The notes below the pieces were generated by a model that was given only the letters and a program-made list of their open reading frames with translations, was not told the origin of the DNA and did no database searches. From contig CM054059.1 of the NCBI GenBank assembly GCA_028641055.1, positions 106,342,263-106,406,262 on the forward strand: 64,000 bases of DNA. The letters run 5' to 3'. Source of the stretch: Alopecurus myosuroides. Lineage: Eukaryota; Streptophyta; Magnoliopsida; Poales; Poaceae. Both the position numbers and the translations under genes were made by a program. This document shows, piece after piece, positions 45,240-57,099 of the stretch. Within the stretch, counting starts at the first letter, position 1. Each line of letters opens with the position of its first letter.

Positions 45240-45277
45240 CTTAGCTCTTTTATCGGGCTTAACCGCCTAAGAGTATC

Positions 45278-47916
45278 ATGGTCAATGGAGATGATCCTGA
45301 ATCTTCTAAGGAGGAGCTCTCCAAAATGGCCGACACTGTAGCTAACCTAGAGACAACGGTTTGTACCATCCAAACCCAATTGTCCGAGGTTAGCTCTAGT
45401 GTAGGCTCGGAGTTTTCCTCCATCAAGAAGATGATGGAGATCATGATGGGTAAACCTAAGGGGTCCTCGAACTCTCCCCACATCTCCGATGAGGATAGTT
45501 TGGATGAGGAAACGACTCCGGACGATTCCGAACTCGAAGAGAACATTGCCAAAGCTAAGGCTGAAGCCGCACAAAAGGCTAAAGCCAAAGCAAAGGAGAG
45601 TGTCGGTGGCTCCAAGTCTCAAACGGCTAATGGTTCAGGGGTCCAATTCAAAAGTTCCACCACCGCAAAATTATGACTCCATCCACCCAATTGTTTCCAT
45701 GCCACACATTCTTAATGTTGGAATTCCTCCCATGCTTAACACTAATGAATTCTCTTCTTAGAAGTTTGAAATGGAGTCCCATATTTCCGGATCATGCACC
45801 GCATTGTGGAGGAGCGTGACTCATGGATTTCATCCTCAGGAGTCATGACCCAAGCAACTTGACTCCGAGGGAGGATGTGGAATCTCAACTCAACAAGACT
45901 GCACTTGTCATCATCCAGAAGGCTCTCCCAAGGGAGTATTTCACTCACATTCGTAGTTGCAAGACCGCCAAGGAAGCTTGGGACAAACTTGACACCTTGT
46001 TTCAAGGAAATGCTAGCATCCAATCTTCCAAGTACGACGTGGCCATTGACAACTCCGAGAACTTCGTTATGCATGAGGATGAGACTCCCGAAGAGCTATA
46101 TAGAAGAGTTGTCACTCTCGCCAGTCAATTGAGAGACTTTGGAAAGGAAGAGATCTCCGATGAGTGGATTAAGAGGAAATTTGTCAAAGCCGTTACACCC
46201 TTTGAGAAGAATCTCTCCACTAGCGTCCGGACAAGAGCGGACTACAATACTCTCAATTCTATTGGTGTGCTTAGTGAGTTCATCGCCATATCTTTATCAC
46301 ACAAGAGTGCGGATGATGCTCTAGCTCGCTCTAGAGGAATGGGAAGGTCACCCAACCTCGCTTTGAAGTCAAAGGCAATGGCTCGAGTCGATGAAAGTGA
46401 AGAAGATGATGATGATGAGGAAGACTATGAGGATACCTACGCCGGAGCTTACAAATGCATTGCTCTTGCTATGCATGGATATTGGAAGAGATGGGAAGCT
46501 CACAAGGCCGACTCTCCAAGACCTCCATGAAACAAGAACTACAAGAAGAAGGGGGAGCGACCAAGGACATGCTACAACTGTGGTAGCGCAAACCATTTTG
46601 TGAAGGAGTGCCCTTTTGAGCCAAGAGAAGAAAATGAAGGCAAGCTTGTTCGCAAAAACAAGGCCAAGGCTCCACAAAACAAGAACTTCGCTAGACGAGT
46701 GCCAAGGGCACTTTATGTTCAAGAAGGGGAGGTCCTAGAGACCTATATCTCCAGAGATGAAGGAGAAGATGAAGTGGTAGGAGTTGCTCACGTCGCCATA
46801 GCTACCGCGTCATCTCCGTCGATCTCTCTATTTGAATCCCCCAATGAGATTGTGGCTACCCGACCTACATGTCTTATGGCAAAAGCCACTTCGGTATGCT
46901 CTCATAACTCCAAGACCATTATCACTAACCCTCCTTCATTATTGGATTGTGTTGAGAATGTTTGTGAGGAGGATGGCGAGGCTAACGAGTTAGGCATTTG
47001 GCTAGCTAGCCTTAAAGGTGAGACTAAGAAAAAAGTGAATGCCCTTTTGAGGCAACTTGATGAGGCTAACTCTCTTGTAGATGAAAAGGAGGATATTATC
47101 ATGACCTTGGAAAGCCATGGAGGTCACACTTGCAATGAACAAGAGATTGAAAAGGCTCTTGAGAATGAGCGTTCCATTCGTGCCTCTCTTGAGGAGAAAT
47201 TATCTAGTCTTGAAGAAAACTTTGCCATGAGTGTCTCTAAGCTTAGGAAGGATAATGCACAATCTATTTCTATCATTAAAACACTTGAACATGAAGAGTT
47301 GAAGCTAGGAATTGCTCACGAGGAACTTTGTACTCGTCATGAGAAACTAGAAAAGGAGTTCATGTCTCTTAAAGAAATTCATGACAAGTTAACCAAGTCT
47401 CGTGACAATCTTCTAGCTCAACAATCAAACAAGCAAGTTATGTCATCCTCATCTACTAGCATGAATGTCTTGCCTACCAATTCTTGTAGTGCGACTAATC
47501 TTGTAGGAAGTGAGAAGAATCTCAATGAGGTTGCTCCTCAAAGAGTCAACAATGTAAAGGAGGTACTTGGCTATGTAGCCAAGTCAAAGAAGAAGTACAA
47601 GAAGAAGAACGAGAATAAAGTCACCTCTTCCTCACAAGAAGTAAGATTTGTGAAAGAGGGAGAGGTGGCCAAAGAAAAGGAGACCAACACCATTGTGGGT
47701 GGTGAGACCTCTAGGGGGAGCACCACTCATAATGACTTTGCCGGGAAATACAACCCATCTTATGTTCTTATGAAATCTAGAGATGGTCATGTGTATGATA
47801 AATATGTTGGTACTTCTTATGGTGATGATTATCATTGGAGTATTTGGGTTACAAAGACCCTTGTCGCTAACAAAAGAGGACCCATTCAACGATGGGTACC
47901 TAAATCAATACACTAA
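45278..47916 (+). pseudogene. Copia gag with zinc knuckle and coiled-coil extension (broken)
   Basis: The first frame (45278-45676) is acidic and Lys/Ala-rich. The second (45823-46530) matches the copia gag polyprotein domain (TAKEAWDKLDTLFQG). A CX2CX4HX4C knuckle (CYNCG...NHFVKEC) is at 46570-46611. The third frame (46600-47916) is a long coiled coil (ALENERSIRASLEEKLSSLE, ELCTRHEKLEKEFMSLKEI). The knuckle plus long coiled coil is characteristic of Sirevirus gags. Stops at 45674-45676 and 46528-46530 and a short disruption near 45760-45820 break it. Confidence 0.85.
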
Positions 47917-49290
47917 TCTATTGTAGGGAAGTGCTTCCGGTTCGAGCAAATGGACGGTGGATAGTGGTGCATCCCAACATATGACCGGAAGCAATGACGC
48001 AATGAGTGATATTCATCCTCCATTACCTCATCTCAATTGCGTTACTATTGGTGATAACTCCGAACTAAAGGTATTGGACGAGGCAAGGTGGCAATCTCAA
48101 ATGACTTGTCAATTGAGACTGTTCTCCTTGTCAAGTCCCTTGGCTATAATCTCATCTCGATACTTCAACTTGCTAAAAGCGGTTTTACCTCGTTCTTTAA
48201 TAAGGAGAATGTGATTGTCACTTGGGAGACGACTCTTAAAGTAGCTTTTGTTGGGCATGTCGATAACGGCATGTATGTAGTGGACTTCTCTAAAGGAGAC
48301 ACGTGTGCCGCGACATGCCTAATGGCTAAAGTTGATGTGGGTTGGCTATCGCATCGCCGGTTAGCCCACACCAATATGAGAACGTTGCATGACCTACAAA
48401 GTGGCAATCACGTTCTAGGACTAACGAATGTTAAGTTTGCCAAAGATCGTGTGTGTAGCTCTTGCGTTCTTGGAAAGCAACATGGAGAAGCTCACCCCAC
48501 CAAGACCAACATCACCACTTCAAGAATCCTCGAGCTCATTCACTTGGACCTATTTGGTCCCCTATCATATGATAGTCTTGGAGGCAAGAAGTATTGCTTG
48601 GTGATTGTGGATGACTACTCACGATATTGTTGGGTGTACTTCTTCAAGAGGAAGAGTGAGACTCAAAAGCGGGTCATCGAGTTCATCACTTTGGTGGAGC
48701 GCGAACATAATACAAGCATCATGGCTATCCGAAGTGACAATGGCTTCGAGTTCAAGAACTACACCGTGGAGGGATTTCTTAGCGAGAAGGAATTGCTCAT
48801 CAATATTCCACTCCCTACACCCCTCAACAAAATGGTGTGGCGGAGAGAAAGAATCGGACACTAATGGATGCGGCTCGAATCATGATTGCGGAGTTCTCTT
48901 CTCCTTATAACTTTTGGGCCGAGGCCGTCTCCACCGCTTGTCACGCTAGGAACCGATTGTATCTCCGCAAGATCTTGAACAAGACCCCTTATGAGATTCT
49001 CACGGGCAAGAAGCCGGATGTTTCATACTTCAAGGTATTTGGGTGCAAGTGCTTCATCCGTAAGAGAGGTAAACGCTTGTTGAAATTCGAGACTAAATCC
49101 TATGATGGTATCTTTGTTGGTTATGCCACAAATGCTCACGCCTATAGAGTCTACAACAATTCCACTGGACAAGTTAAAGAAGCTATAGACGTGGTGTTTG
49201 ATGAGGATAATGGGTCCCAAGGGGGCCGTATAGATCATGGTGTTGTAGGAGATGCAATTCCTCCCATCGTCATAAGAAGAATGGAGATTG
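47917..49290 (+). pseudogene. Copia protease and integrase (broken)
   Basis: The protease motif WTVDSGASQHMTG lies at about 47951-47990. A gag-pre-integrase segment follows near 48340-48500 (WLSHRRLAHTNMRTL, CSSCVLGKQHG). The integrase core follows with HLDLFGP (first Asp near 48545) and IRSDNGFEF (second Asp near 48735), then AERKNRTLMDAARIM (third acidic residue) after a frame change near 48810-48840. The C-terminal KVFGCKCFIRKRGKRLLKF is at about 49032-49090. A frame change also lies near 48075. Confidence 0.87.
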
Positions 49291-49394
49291 GTGAAATAAT
49301 CCCCATTGAGGGTTACCGAATGACGGAGGGAGAAGGACTATGCTCCACTCAAGTGGAGCCATTGACTACAACCATTGATACTCAAGCTACCCAA

Positions 49395-49540
49395 CAAGAT
49401 GCACCAAGCCCTCATGCTTCAAATCAAGGCCAAGCTAACGATCAGGATCATCCGATCAATCAAGGCCAAGCTAACACTCAAGGCCAAGCTCATGATGAAG
49501 GCCAAGCTCACAATGAAGGACAAGAACAAGATACTCATGT
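49395..49540 (+). repeat. In-frame minisatellite between copia integrase and RT
   Basis: A Gln/Ala/Gly-rich stretch (NQGQANTQGQAHDEGQAHNE) is encoded by 18-30-base repeats around CAAGGCCAAGCT. It is a low-complexity linker that preserves frame. Confidence 0.6.
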
Positions 49541-49799
49541 TGATGATACAACTCGACACATAAGGGATCCACCTCCCGTTGATGAACAAAATCAAGGTGG
49601 ACAAGACTCCGATGATGAAGGTGATGATCAAGTGCTATCCAAGGAAACTTTGGAGGAGATGCTAGCTCGTAGGGCAAAGAGAAGGCTAGATAATCTTGCT
49701 TGTGCCGGTCACACGGAGGACATGATTCTTGGACAAGTTCGTGGAAGGGTCGTCACAAGGAGGCAATTGGCGGATTTTAGCAAGGCTCATGCTTTCGTC

Positions 49800-51345
49800 T
49801 CTCATATTGAGCCCAAGAAGGTCTATGAAGCTTTTGAAGATCAAGATTGGCTTGAATCTATGCACGATGAACTCAACAACTTCGAGCGCAACAAGGTGTG
49901 GAAGTTGGTGCCAAGACCCAAAGATTGCAAGAACGTCATCGGCACCAAGTGGATCTTCAAGAACAAGCAAGACAAGGATGGGATCGTCATTCTCAACAAG
50001 GCTAGATTGGTATCTCAAGGTTTCTCTCAAGTCGAAGGCGTCGATTTCGGTGAAACATTCGCTCCGTAGCTCGTCTTGAATCTATTCGTATCTTGCTTGC
50101 ATATGCTTCTCATCACAACTTTAAACTACAACAAATGGATGTTAAAAGTGCATTTTTGAATGGTACTATCCACGAGTTGGTCTATGTCAAGTAACCTCCG
50201 GGTTTCGAGGATCCCAACCACCCCGATTATGTCTACAAACTCGATAAGGCACTCAATGGACTTAAACAAGCTCCACGTGCGTGGTACGAGCACCTTAAAG
50301 AGTTTTTAGTGGATCGTGGGTTCAACGTTGGTTTAATCGATCTCACCATTTTCACCAAAAAGGTTGGAGGTGACTTGTTAATATGTCAACTCTATGTGGA
50401 TGATATCATCTTTGGTTCTACTAACATCGCATTCAATGATGAGTTTTGCAAGCTTATGGCAGATAAATTTGAGATGTCTATGATGGGAGAGTTAGAGTAT
50501 TTCCTTGGCTTTGAGATCAAGCAACATCCCGAAGGCACATTCATCAAGCAAGCCAAGTATACTCAAGACATGCTCAAGCGGTTCAACATGCATGATGCCA
50601 AACCTATGAAGACTCCCATGTCCACGACTATTGACTTGAAACCCGACCCGAATGGTAAAGAGGTAGATCAAAAGGTATACCGCTCCATGATTGGCTCTTT
50701 GCTCTACCTATGTGCATCTAGACCCAATATGATGTATAGCGTAGGTAAATGTGCAAGGTTTAAAGCCTCTCCGAGACAAAGTCATTTTGAAGCGGTTAAG
50801 CGCATCTTTCGATATTTAGTTCATACCCCAAACTTCGGTCTTTGGTATCCCAAGGGTTCAAGCTTTCAGCTCATTGGGTATTCGGATGCGGATTATGCGG
50901 GCGAGAAGACGGATAGGAAATCTACATCCGGAGGTTGTCAATTTCTTGGTCGTTCATTGGTATGTTAGTCTTCCAAGAAGCAAAATTGCATCGCCCTCTC
51001 TACCACCGAGGCCGAATACATCTCCGAGGCGAGTTGTTGTGCTCAATTACTATGGATGCGGCAAACATTGTGATATTATGGCATCGACTTCGACAAAGTC
51101 CCCCTCTTGTGCGACAATGAGAGTGCCATCAAGATCGCCTACAATCCCGTTCTTCACTCCAAGACGAAGCACATTGAGATACGGCATCATTTCATTCGGG
51201 ATCATGTTGAGAAGGGTGATATTGACCTTTCCTATGTGCCGACCAAGGATCAACTCGCGGACATCTTCACGAAGGCCCTTGATGAACCAAGATTTCGGGG
51301 TTTGAGGAATGAACTAAATGTTATCGATGCATCTAACTTCTCTTG
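49800..51345 (+). pseudogene. Copia reverse transcriptase and RNase H (broken)
   Basis: RT starts near 49830 with KVYEAFEDQDWLESMHDEL and NVIGTKWIFKNKQD. The frame breaks at 50069 (TAG after FAP), continues with NGLKQAPRAWYEHLKEFL (50250-50300), and has the palm motif YVDDIIFGS at 50393-50419. RNase H covers about 50870-51345, with GYSDADYAG, TEAEYI and the usual end [13 protein letters not shown]. Stops interrupt at 50192, 50966 and 51070 (approximate). The element is therefore not autonomous now. Confidence 0.88.
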
Positions 51346-51699
51346 AACCCTTGCATAATTACCTTCACTACATGTGCTAGCTAGGTATAGATGTAGGCAT
51401 GGACATAGGGGAGCGTGTTTCAATTCATGAACCAACACTCCACCTATCATGCGCAAAACAATCAAAACTTCACGCATATCTAGTCATTTTGTGACTTATT
51501 GTGCTTAAACGTGAGTCATACTTTTGGGCCCAAGATACATCTTCGCGGCTCCTTGGTATACACTCAAACACGGTGGCTTCAGCCACCAACATTTCTCTTT
51601 GTATTGTTTTTTGGTTTTTGTTCATGTTTTGTGTGTTCATCGACATTGTTCATGTTTTGTTTTGGAGGCTCACTTCTTGTATCCTTTTCCACAAAAACC

Positions 51700-52223
51700 T
51701 CGGAAGGCACGGGAACCCCGGAAATTCTGGCCTAAGGCCCGGAAATTTCCGGCCCCAAGATATTTGCCTCAGAAATTTTCACCCATTTCCAAGGTGCCCG
51801 CTCACAGAAGGCACCCCGGAAATTTGGGCGGAAATTTCCGGTGCAAATATCCGGGGGGCCGGAATATTCCGTGTCTTATGCCCCGGAAACTTCCTGGGCT
51901 CGAGATTGTCCAGAAAATTCCCCCAAACATCCAGCGTGCCCGCTCGCAGAAGGCACACCGGATATTTGGGGCGGATATTCCGGCCTAAATCTCCGGCCCC
52001 CGGAATATTCCGATCCTAATACCGGAATAATCCGGTATGCGCGGCTGGGGTCTATAAATAGGCGACGGGAGGGGCAGATCCTGACTGTTTCCCCTCCCCT
52101 CGCCTCCACTCCGCCCCAACCGCAGACGCCGCCTCCGAGACGTCCGGGAGGCCCTCTCGCCTCCCCTCCTCATCCTCTGGTTGCCTTTTGCGGATCAAGA
52201 GACCGCACATCCCTTCCTCCACC
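51700..52223 (+). promoter_or_regulatory. Internal promoter-like region upstream of the copia accessory gene
   Basis: A cluster of CCGGAAATTTCCGG-type palindromes and two copies of GTGCCCGCTC.CAGAAGGCAC (near 51798 and 51938) mirrors the U3 of this element's LTR. TCTATAAATAGG (52051-52062) is a clear TATA box about 160 bases before the accessory gene's ATG. The DNA after it is C-rich, like a 5' leader. Promoter function is inference. Confidence 0.6.
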
Positions 52224-54083
52224 ATGGATCCCGGTATGTGCTCCGTTTTCTCCGCAATCTAGGGCTATCGGATGATTTGATCTCATGTTCTTTCATATCC
52301 CTTGTGTTTTTGGGAGGAACGTCCATATACTAGTATCACACATCCCCTAGTGTTCCCCTCAATGCACTTCCTCGTTGTTTTAGATTCGTGGCAGGCCCTA
52401 GTTTTAGATCTGGTGTGAAATCTCGAGGGCCGGAAATTTCTGCCCCAGGACCGGAATTTCCGCCCCCCCCCCGGAAATTTCACCTGAGGCCGGAATTTCC
52501 GCCCCTCCGGAATTTTCGCCCCAGACCGGAATATCCGGCATGCCCTGAATCTCTAACTGAGATCTGTTATTCCACTTCCATAAGTTGTGAGCCACCGTTC
52601 TGATCTTTTTCTGTTTGTTTTCTTTGCACTTTCTCTTGCTTTTCTCACAGATAGTTCAAGCTCTTGGCCTCCCAAGGTGACTAGCTCGCTCAAGAGGTAC
52701 CGACACTTTAGGGAAGATGCTGAGGGCACTTTAGTGGATAAGGCGGAGACTCGCCGTCATGAGAGGGATGCTGAGCAGGAATATGAGGGTGAACGTGATG
52801 CTTCCAGGGCAGCTCGCAAGGCCAATAAGCACCAGGGGAAGGCTGCTCTCAACTTGGCCACCATGTCTATCTCTGAGTTCAAGGCATGGCGGGCCAAGGC
52901 CTAGTACACTGAGGGTGCTCAAGACCCAACTATTGACTCCTGCTTCTGGCACGTTGAGCAGGAGACTCTTTTCAAGCAAGTGTACACTGTGATGAGCAAG
53001 CCAGTTTGCCCCATGAAGTTCATCAACTTTGCACACATGGCTGCCAATCCCGCATACTTCAACAACTCTGTCCAGCTGGCTGAACTTCTGGGACTGCGTC
53101 ACCTCATGGAGACCCAATGCTCCTACAACATCACTTTCATCCAACAGTTCTTCTCCACTCTGGTCTTCGATGAGTCTGAGGATATTGGGATGTCCTGGAT
53201 GTCTGGCCCTCACCTGCTCACCGCCAACTTCCATGACTTTGCTGCCGAGCTTGGATACCCCTTTGCTGGTCTCAACACTTCTCAGGGTACTCGCATGCAC
53301 ATTCACGGGATGGAGTATGAGAAGAACAAGCTTGCTGAGCTGTATGGTTCTACTGGTGTTGTGGGCTCTGCGAAGGGTCTCTTCCCCATCTATGACATCA
53401 TGCTGCGCATGTTCAGAGCGACTATTGCCCCGAGCGCGGGCAATAATGATGAGATTCGTGGTGGCTTGGTTAATCTCATGTACCATGCCTATATGACCTT
53501 CACTGAGGGCGACCTGACTGATACGGAGCGTCACAAGATTGATGTGATGGATTTAATCTTCAACGACATCCACTTTGCTCTCTTCAACCGCAAGGTGCCC
53601 CCATATGCTCCATACATCATGAACCTCATGAAGTCTCTCTACCCCGTTGAACTCCACGCTGATCTGGAGTTAGACTGTGATGACCACATGGACGTCAGGA
53701 TGTACAAGAAGGCCACCCACGTTCAGCAGGCTGCTCATGATGTTGGTGCCATGGGTCAAGGTCACCGTGATCCTCGCATGCGTCCACCTCCTCCAGGCAC
53801 CAAGAAGCGCTCATGGCTCGCTCGTGCCATTGAGAAGGTGATGTGCATGAATGTGTGCATCCACAAGGAGAACTAAAATGCCTATGTTGAGCGCCGCAAC
53901 ATCCAGGAGAATCAGCGCACCATCATGACTGCCCTCAACATTCCCAATGTGCCAGCTCCTCCTCCTGACAGGATTCCATACAAGAACTGGAACAACCGCG
54001 ACGTCGACTGGGATCTGGGAGTGGATGATGATGAGGACATTGCGTCTGCTAGCGAGGAGGAAGAAGAAGATACCCAGGCCTAG
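52224..54083 (+). pseudogene. 3' accessory gene of the copia element, with a 5' intron
   Basis: Exon 1 (52224-52233) starts ATGGATCCCG and ends at a donor GTATGT. Exon 2 starts at 52651 after CTCACAG. The joined frame stays open to TAG 54081-54083 except for stops at 52902-52904 and 53874-53876 (about 480 codons). Features are a Ser-rich start, a charged helical N-terminal region, a conserved-looking globular middle (CPMKFINFAHMAANPAYFNN, PYAPYIMNLMKSLYPVELHA), a basic loop, and an acidic C-terminus. No signal peptide or membrane segment is visible, so an envelope role is not supported. It sits where SIRE-type elements carry an env-like ORF. Similarity to the plant transposon-associated protein family seen in such elements is my recollection. 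Confidence 0.7.
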
Positions 54084-54377
54084 AGTTTTCTCTATGGGAC
54101 GTGGTACTCTCTTTTCTCTTTTTGGTATCCTGATGCCAAAGGGGGAGAAGATCTAGTGATCGCGGGGATTGGCTAGGGTGGGTTTCGTTCTTTATCGTTT
54201 TTATCGTTTCGTGCGTCTTTTCAAACTTCGTCTCATCGTGCTTCGTTATTCGTGGATTTGTTTGTGTGAACTATTATTATTAGGAGGCATGTCTCCTATA
54301 TATGCTATCTGTGATGTTTACTTTCTATCGCATTGTTAGATTATCCCTATGCAAATACCCGTGTTGTCATCACTCAC

Positions 54378-54392
54378 CAAAAAGGGGGAGAT
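54378..54392 (+). other. Polypurine tract of the copia element
   Basis: CAAAAAGGGGGAGAT lies directly before the 3' LTR and would prime plus-strand cDNA synthesis. Confidence 0.85.
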
Positions 54393-55787
54393 TGAAAGCT
54401 CATGATCCCTCTAATGATTTTGGTGATGATAACAACGCGGGTATCCTCTCTCTAACAATGTTGTTTAAGTGTATGCAGCTGGCCTCTCAGATGATTATTG
54501 ATAATGCTCTCAAAAAGTTCAAAGAGGATTTCTGAAAATGATCTCTACTGCTACCGGATTTTTCAGATGCTAACCCCGGAATTTCCGGCGTATATGGGGC
54601 AGAATATCCGTCCCTTGCACCGGAATATTCCGGCCCCTCTGGCCACTTCAAAACGACTAAGTATTTCTCCAACTGCCCGCGCACAGAAGGTGGGGCGGAT
54701 ATTTGCTCGGAATATTCAGGGGCAAATTTACGGCCCTCTGGTCCTTAGCAGTTTTTGGAGATTTCTCAGATGCCCGCGCGCAGAGATGGGGGCGGATTAT
54801 TGGCCGGAATTTTCCGGCCACGGATTATTCAAAAATCCGCCCCCCGGATATTTCAAATATCCGGCCTGGTCCTTAGCAGTTTTTCGGCGTGGTGCTGCTG
54901 CCCGCGCACAGCGATGGGGGCGGAATATTGGGCGGAAATTTCCGGCCCCGGAATATTCAAAATTCCGCCCCCCCCGGATATTTCAAATATCCGGTCTTGC
55001 TGCACCGGAAATTTCCGGTGCTAACCCCGGAATATTCCGGCCCTGGCGCACTGCAACAGTCAGAATTTGGAGGAGCCTATAAATAGTTGTCTTCTTCCTC
55101 TAGATAGCTAGTTCGTCCATTCCTCTCTCTCCTCCATTGTTGAAGAGCTCAAAACGCCCCGATCTCCCTCCTCCTCCAACCAAACTCGATGCCCTTCAAG
55201 GATCTCATGGAGGAGGACTAGATCTACCTTTCTACCAAGCCAAAAATTGTGTTCCCACACCATACCCCTTGGGATCTTGTAATCTCTTGGTTGCCTTGTC
55301 ATCCAAGGGAAACCCTAGTGCTTGTAGCTTCCACCTTGTAGCAAGAAGCTTCGGATTGTTGAGAGCCTCCATCTCACTTGTGGAGTAGCCTCAACCACTT
55401 GTAAAGGTTTGGTCAACGCCTTCAAGTTGACCTCATAGTGGAAACGAGAATCTCCCTCACCGGAGAAGCTCAAGGAGAACAAGGTGTGCACATCCGTGCT
55501 AGTGAGGAGCGCCTAGGTGGCTCCCCACCTCTCCAATGCAGACGTACTTCTTTTAAGAAGGAACTACGGGAAACATATCCTTGTCTCCGTGTTTTCACTT
55601 GTGATTATCTTGTGCCTTGCATTTACTTCCCTTGCTACTCGTTATTTGTCACATAGGGTGTCTACTTAGTTGCACATCTAGATAACCAAGTTATTAACTT
55701 CCCAAAGCCCACACTAAAATTCAAAAAGACTTAAAATTTGTAGGTCACCTATTCACCCCCCCTCTAGTTGACCTTTGTGTACTTTCA
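54393..55787 (+). repeat. 3' LTR of the copia element
   Basis: 1395 bp, nearly identical in layout to the 5' LTR: the same palindromic units, and TATA box CTATAAATAG at 55077-55086. By eye about 40-45 differences from the 5' LTR. Confidence 0.93.
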
Positions 55788-55792
55788 GCAGC

Positions 55793-56075
55793 GAGTCGAC
55801 AGTTTCCGGGCTCGAGACCGACTCGGAGTCTGATCCTTCGAGATCGGTTTGCTCCGGGAAGTGCGAGATTCCTGCTTTGTTGGCGTGGAAGTGGAAGCTT
55901 CCGAACGCCAGGGTGACGCTCTTCTCCAATCCACTGAACGCTGGGCGTGATTCCAGCGAGTGGGGCACGATGATGATCGATATGAGTCGGATCGGATCTG
56001 CTATAAAACCGAGGTTCCGGGGCTCCAGCTGAAGGTTGGTGATGATGAGGCCGAAGATGCCGTAGATCCAGCGCC
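55793..56075 (-). pseudogene. N-terminal part of the Tat gag, cut off by the copia insertion
   Basis: Reading leftwards from the Tat 5' LTR, the open frame includes FGSFHFHANKAGISHFPEQT and DSESVSSPETVDSL, then meets the duplication GCAGC and the copia LTR. The frame resumes at 43827. The true start codon is not certain. Confidence 0.65.
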
Positions 56076-56080
56076 CGCCG

Positions 56081-56098
56081 TTCCCACAGACGACGCCA
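56081..56098 (-). other. Primer-binding-like site of the Tat element
   Basis: The minus strand reads TGGCGTCGTCTGTGGGAA two bases inside the 5' LTR, close to the TGGCGCCGTCTGTGGGAA-type site common in this group of grass gypsy elements. Confidence 0.65.
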
Positions 56099-56100
56099 AT

Positions 56101-56599
56101 TGTCAAATATGCATCTCAACAAGTCCCTCGGGTGAACCGATAGGGTTTCGATTAGGAGAACGTGTAGGACGCTTGTGACAATTGTCGGCTAACAGGGGCA
56201 CGATTTACCCAGGTTTGGGGCCCTCGTAGAGGTAAAACCCTTACTCCTGCTTTTGTCAATCTGTATTAGCAATAGATCGGTTACCGTGGGGGGTGCTCGA
56301 GTCGAGAGTAGATCTCAATCTCAAGGCTTTGGTGATGCGGTAGTCCTTGGTCCCCCTCCTGGCGGTTCTCCTGGCCTTATATAGGTGGCCAGGTCTCAAA
56401 CCGTACCCGCGGGGGGGGGGGGGGTTACAAATCCTAACCTAAAGTCAGCTACAAGTTTCCTTTCTTGACCCGCAAGGCCTTGCGGGTGGGCCTCGATAGG
56501 GCCTTCTAGAACTGTCCATGGCGTCTCCCTTCGGGCTTAGGTCTTGGGCCTTGGACCGGGTAGCCTCACCCGATAGGTCCAGGATTCATCCCCTCGTGA
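56101..56599 (-). repeat. 5' LTR of the Tat-lineage element
   Basis: 499 bp, matching 31956-32442. Its plus-strand right end is GA instead of CA, a likely point mutation. A G-run expansion lies at about 56410-56423. The right duplication GGCGG follows at 56600-56604. Confidence 0.9.
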
Positions 56600-56604
56600 G
56601 GCGG

Positions 56605-56971
56605 TGCATTAGCATAGGTTCACCCACACAACACCTATCAAAACAATAAATATTAATCAACTGTATGAAACGAAAGCACTTGACGAAATTCCCATGTGTC
56701 CTCGAGAACGTTTAGTCACCATAAGTAAAACAACTGGCTTGTCCTTTTCTCTCAAAAGAATTGGGACACTCGCTACAATTATTATTACTGTTATTTATTT
56801 ACTCGCACTATATTTATCTTCTATATCAAAAACCACTAAAAACCTGTTTCCTAGTGTTTACAGTGAATCCTCTATCCAACCTGCTTGTCAACACCTTATG
56901 CTCCTCGTTGGGTTCGACAACCTTATTTATCGAAAGTACTACAATACACCCCCTATACTTGCGGGTCATCA
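56605..56971 (+). repeat. Right part of the 5' LTR of the second Athila-type element
   Basis: It continues the LTR that was cut at 31955 and ends GGGTCATCA at 56971. A primer-binding site follows 11 bases later. Confidence 0.8.
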
Positions 56972-56982
56972 AGACTATTTTG

Positions 56983-57000
56983 TGGCGCTGTTGCCGGGGA
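56983..57000 (+). other. Primer-binding site (tRNA-Asp) of the second Athila-type element
   Basis: TGGCGCTGTTGCCGGGGA differs by one base from the complement of the plant tRNA-Asp 3' end, the usual Athila primer. Confidence 0.85.
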
Positions 57001-57099
57001 GTGAAGTGATATTGGTAACAGAAACTTATACTATGAGTATTGTTTTTATTTATGTCTGTTGTTTTATTGTATTATGGATAGTCATATGGTTCTTTGTTT

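Larger units (their letters stand above)
43833..55787 (+). mobile_element. Sirevirus-like Ty1/copia retrotransposon, nearly complete
   Basis: Two LTRs (43833-45225 and 54393-55787) are flanked by the perfect duplication GCAGC (43828-43832 and 55788-55792). An initiator-Met primer-binding site follows the first LTR, and a polypurine tract precedes the second. Order: gag with zinc knuckle and long coiled coil, protease, integrase, RT, RNase H (copia order), then a 3-kb 3' region with an accessory gene. Long LTRs, extended coiled-coil gag and an extra 3' ORF point to the Sirevirus (Maximus/SIRE) lineage. LTRs differ by about 3 percent by eye. Stops and frameshifts in gag and pol make it inactive. 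Confidence 0.9.
31956..56599 (-). mobile_element. Tat-lineage Ty3/gypsy retrotransposon with two nested insertions
   Basis: Two LTRs (31956-32442 and 56101-56599) are flanked by the perfect 5-bp duplication GGCGG. On the minus strand the order is LTR, primer-binding-like site, gag, protease, RT, RNase H, an extra archaeal-type RNase H (aRNH), integrase, a 3.6-kb 3' region and LTR. The second RNase H between RNase H and integrase defines the Tat lineage (RIRE2/Retand/Grande/Ogre group). Without the nested solo LTR and copia element the length is about 11 kb. LTRs differ by roughly 5 percent by eye. Stops and frameshifts make it inactive. Confidence 0.88.

Noticed and set aside
52224..54083. 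Calling the copia accessory ORF an envelope gene
   Set aside because: No signal peptide or membrane segment is visible; position alone does not justify the name.
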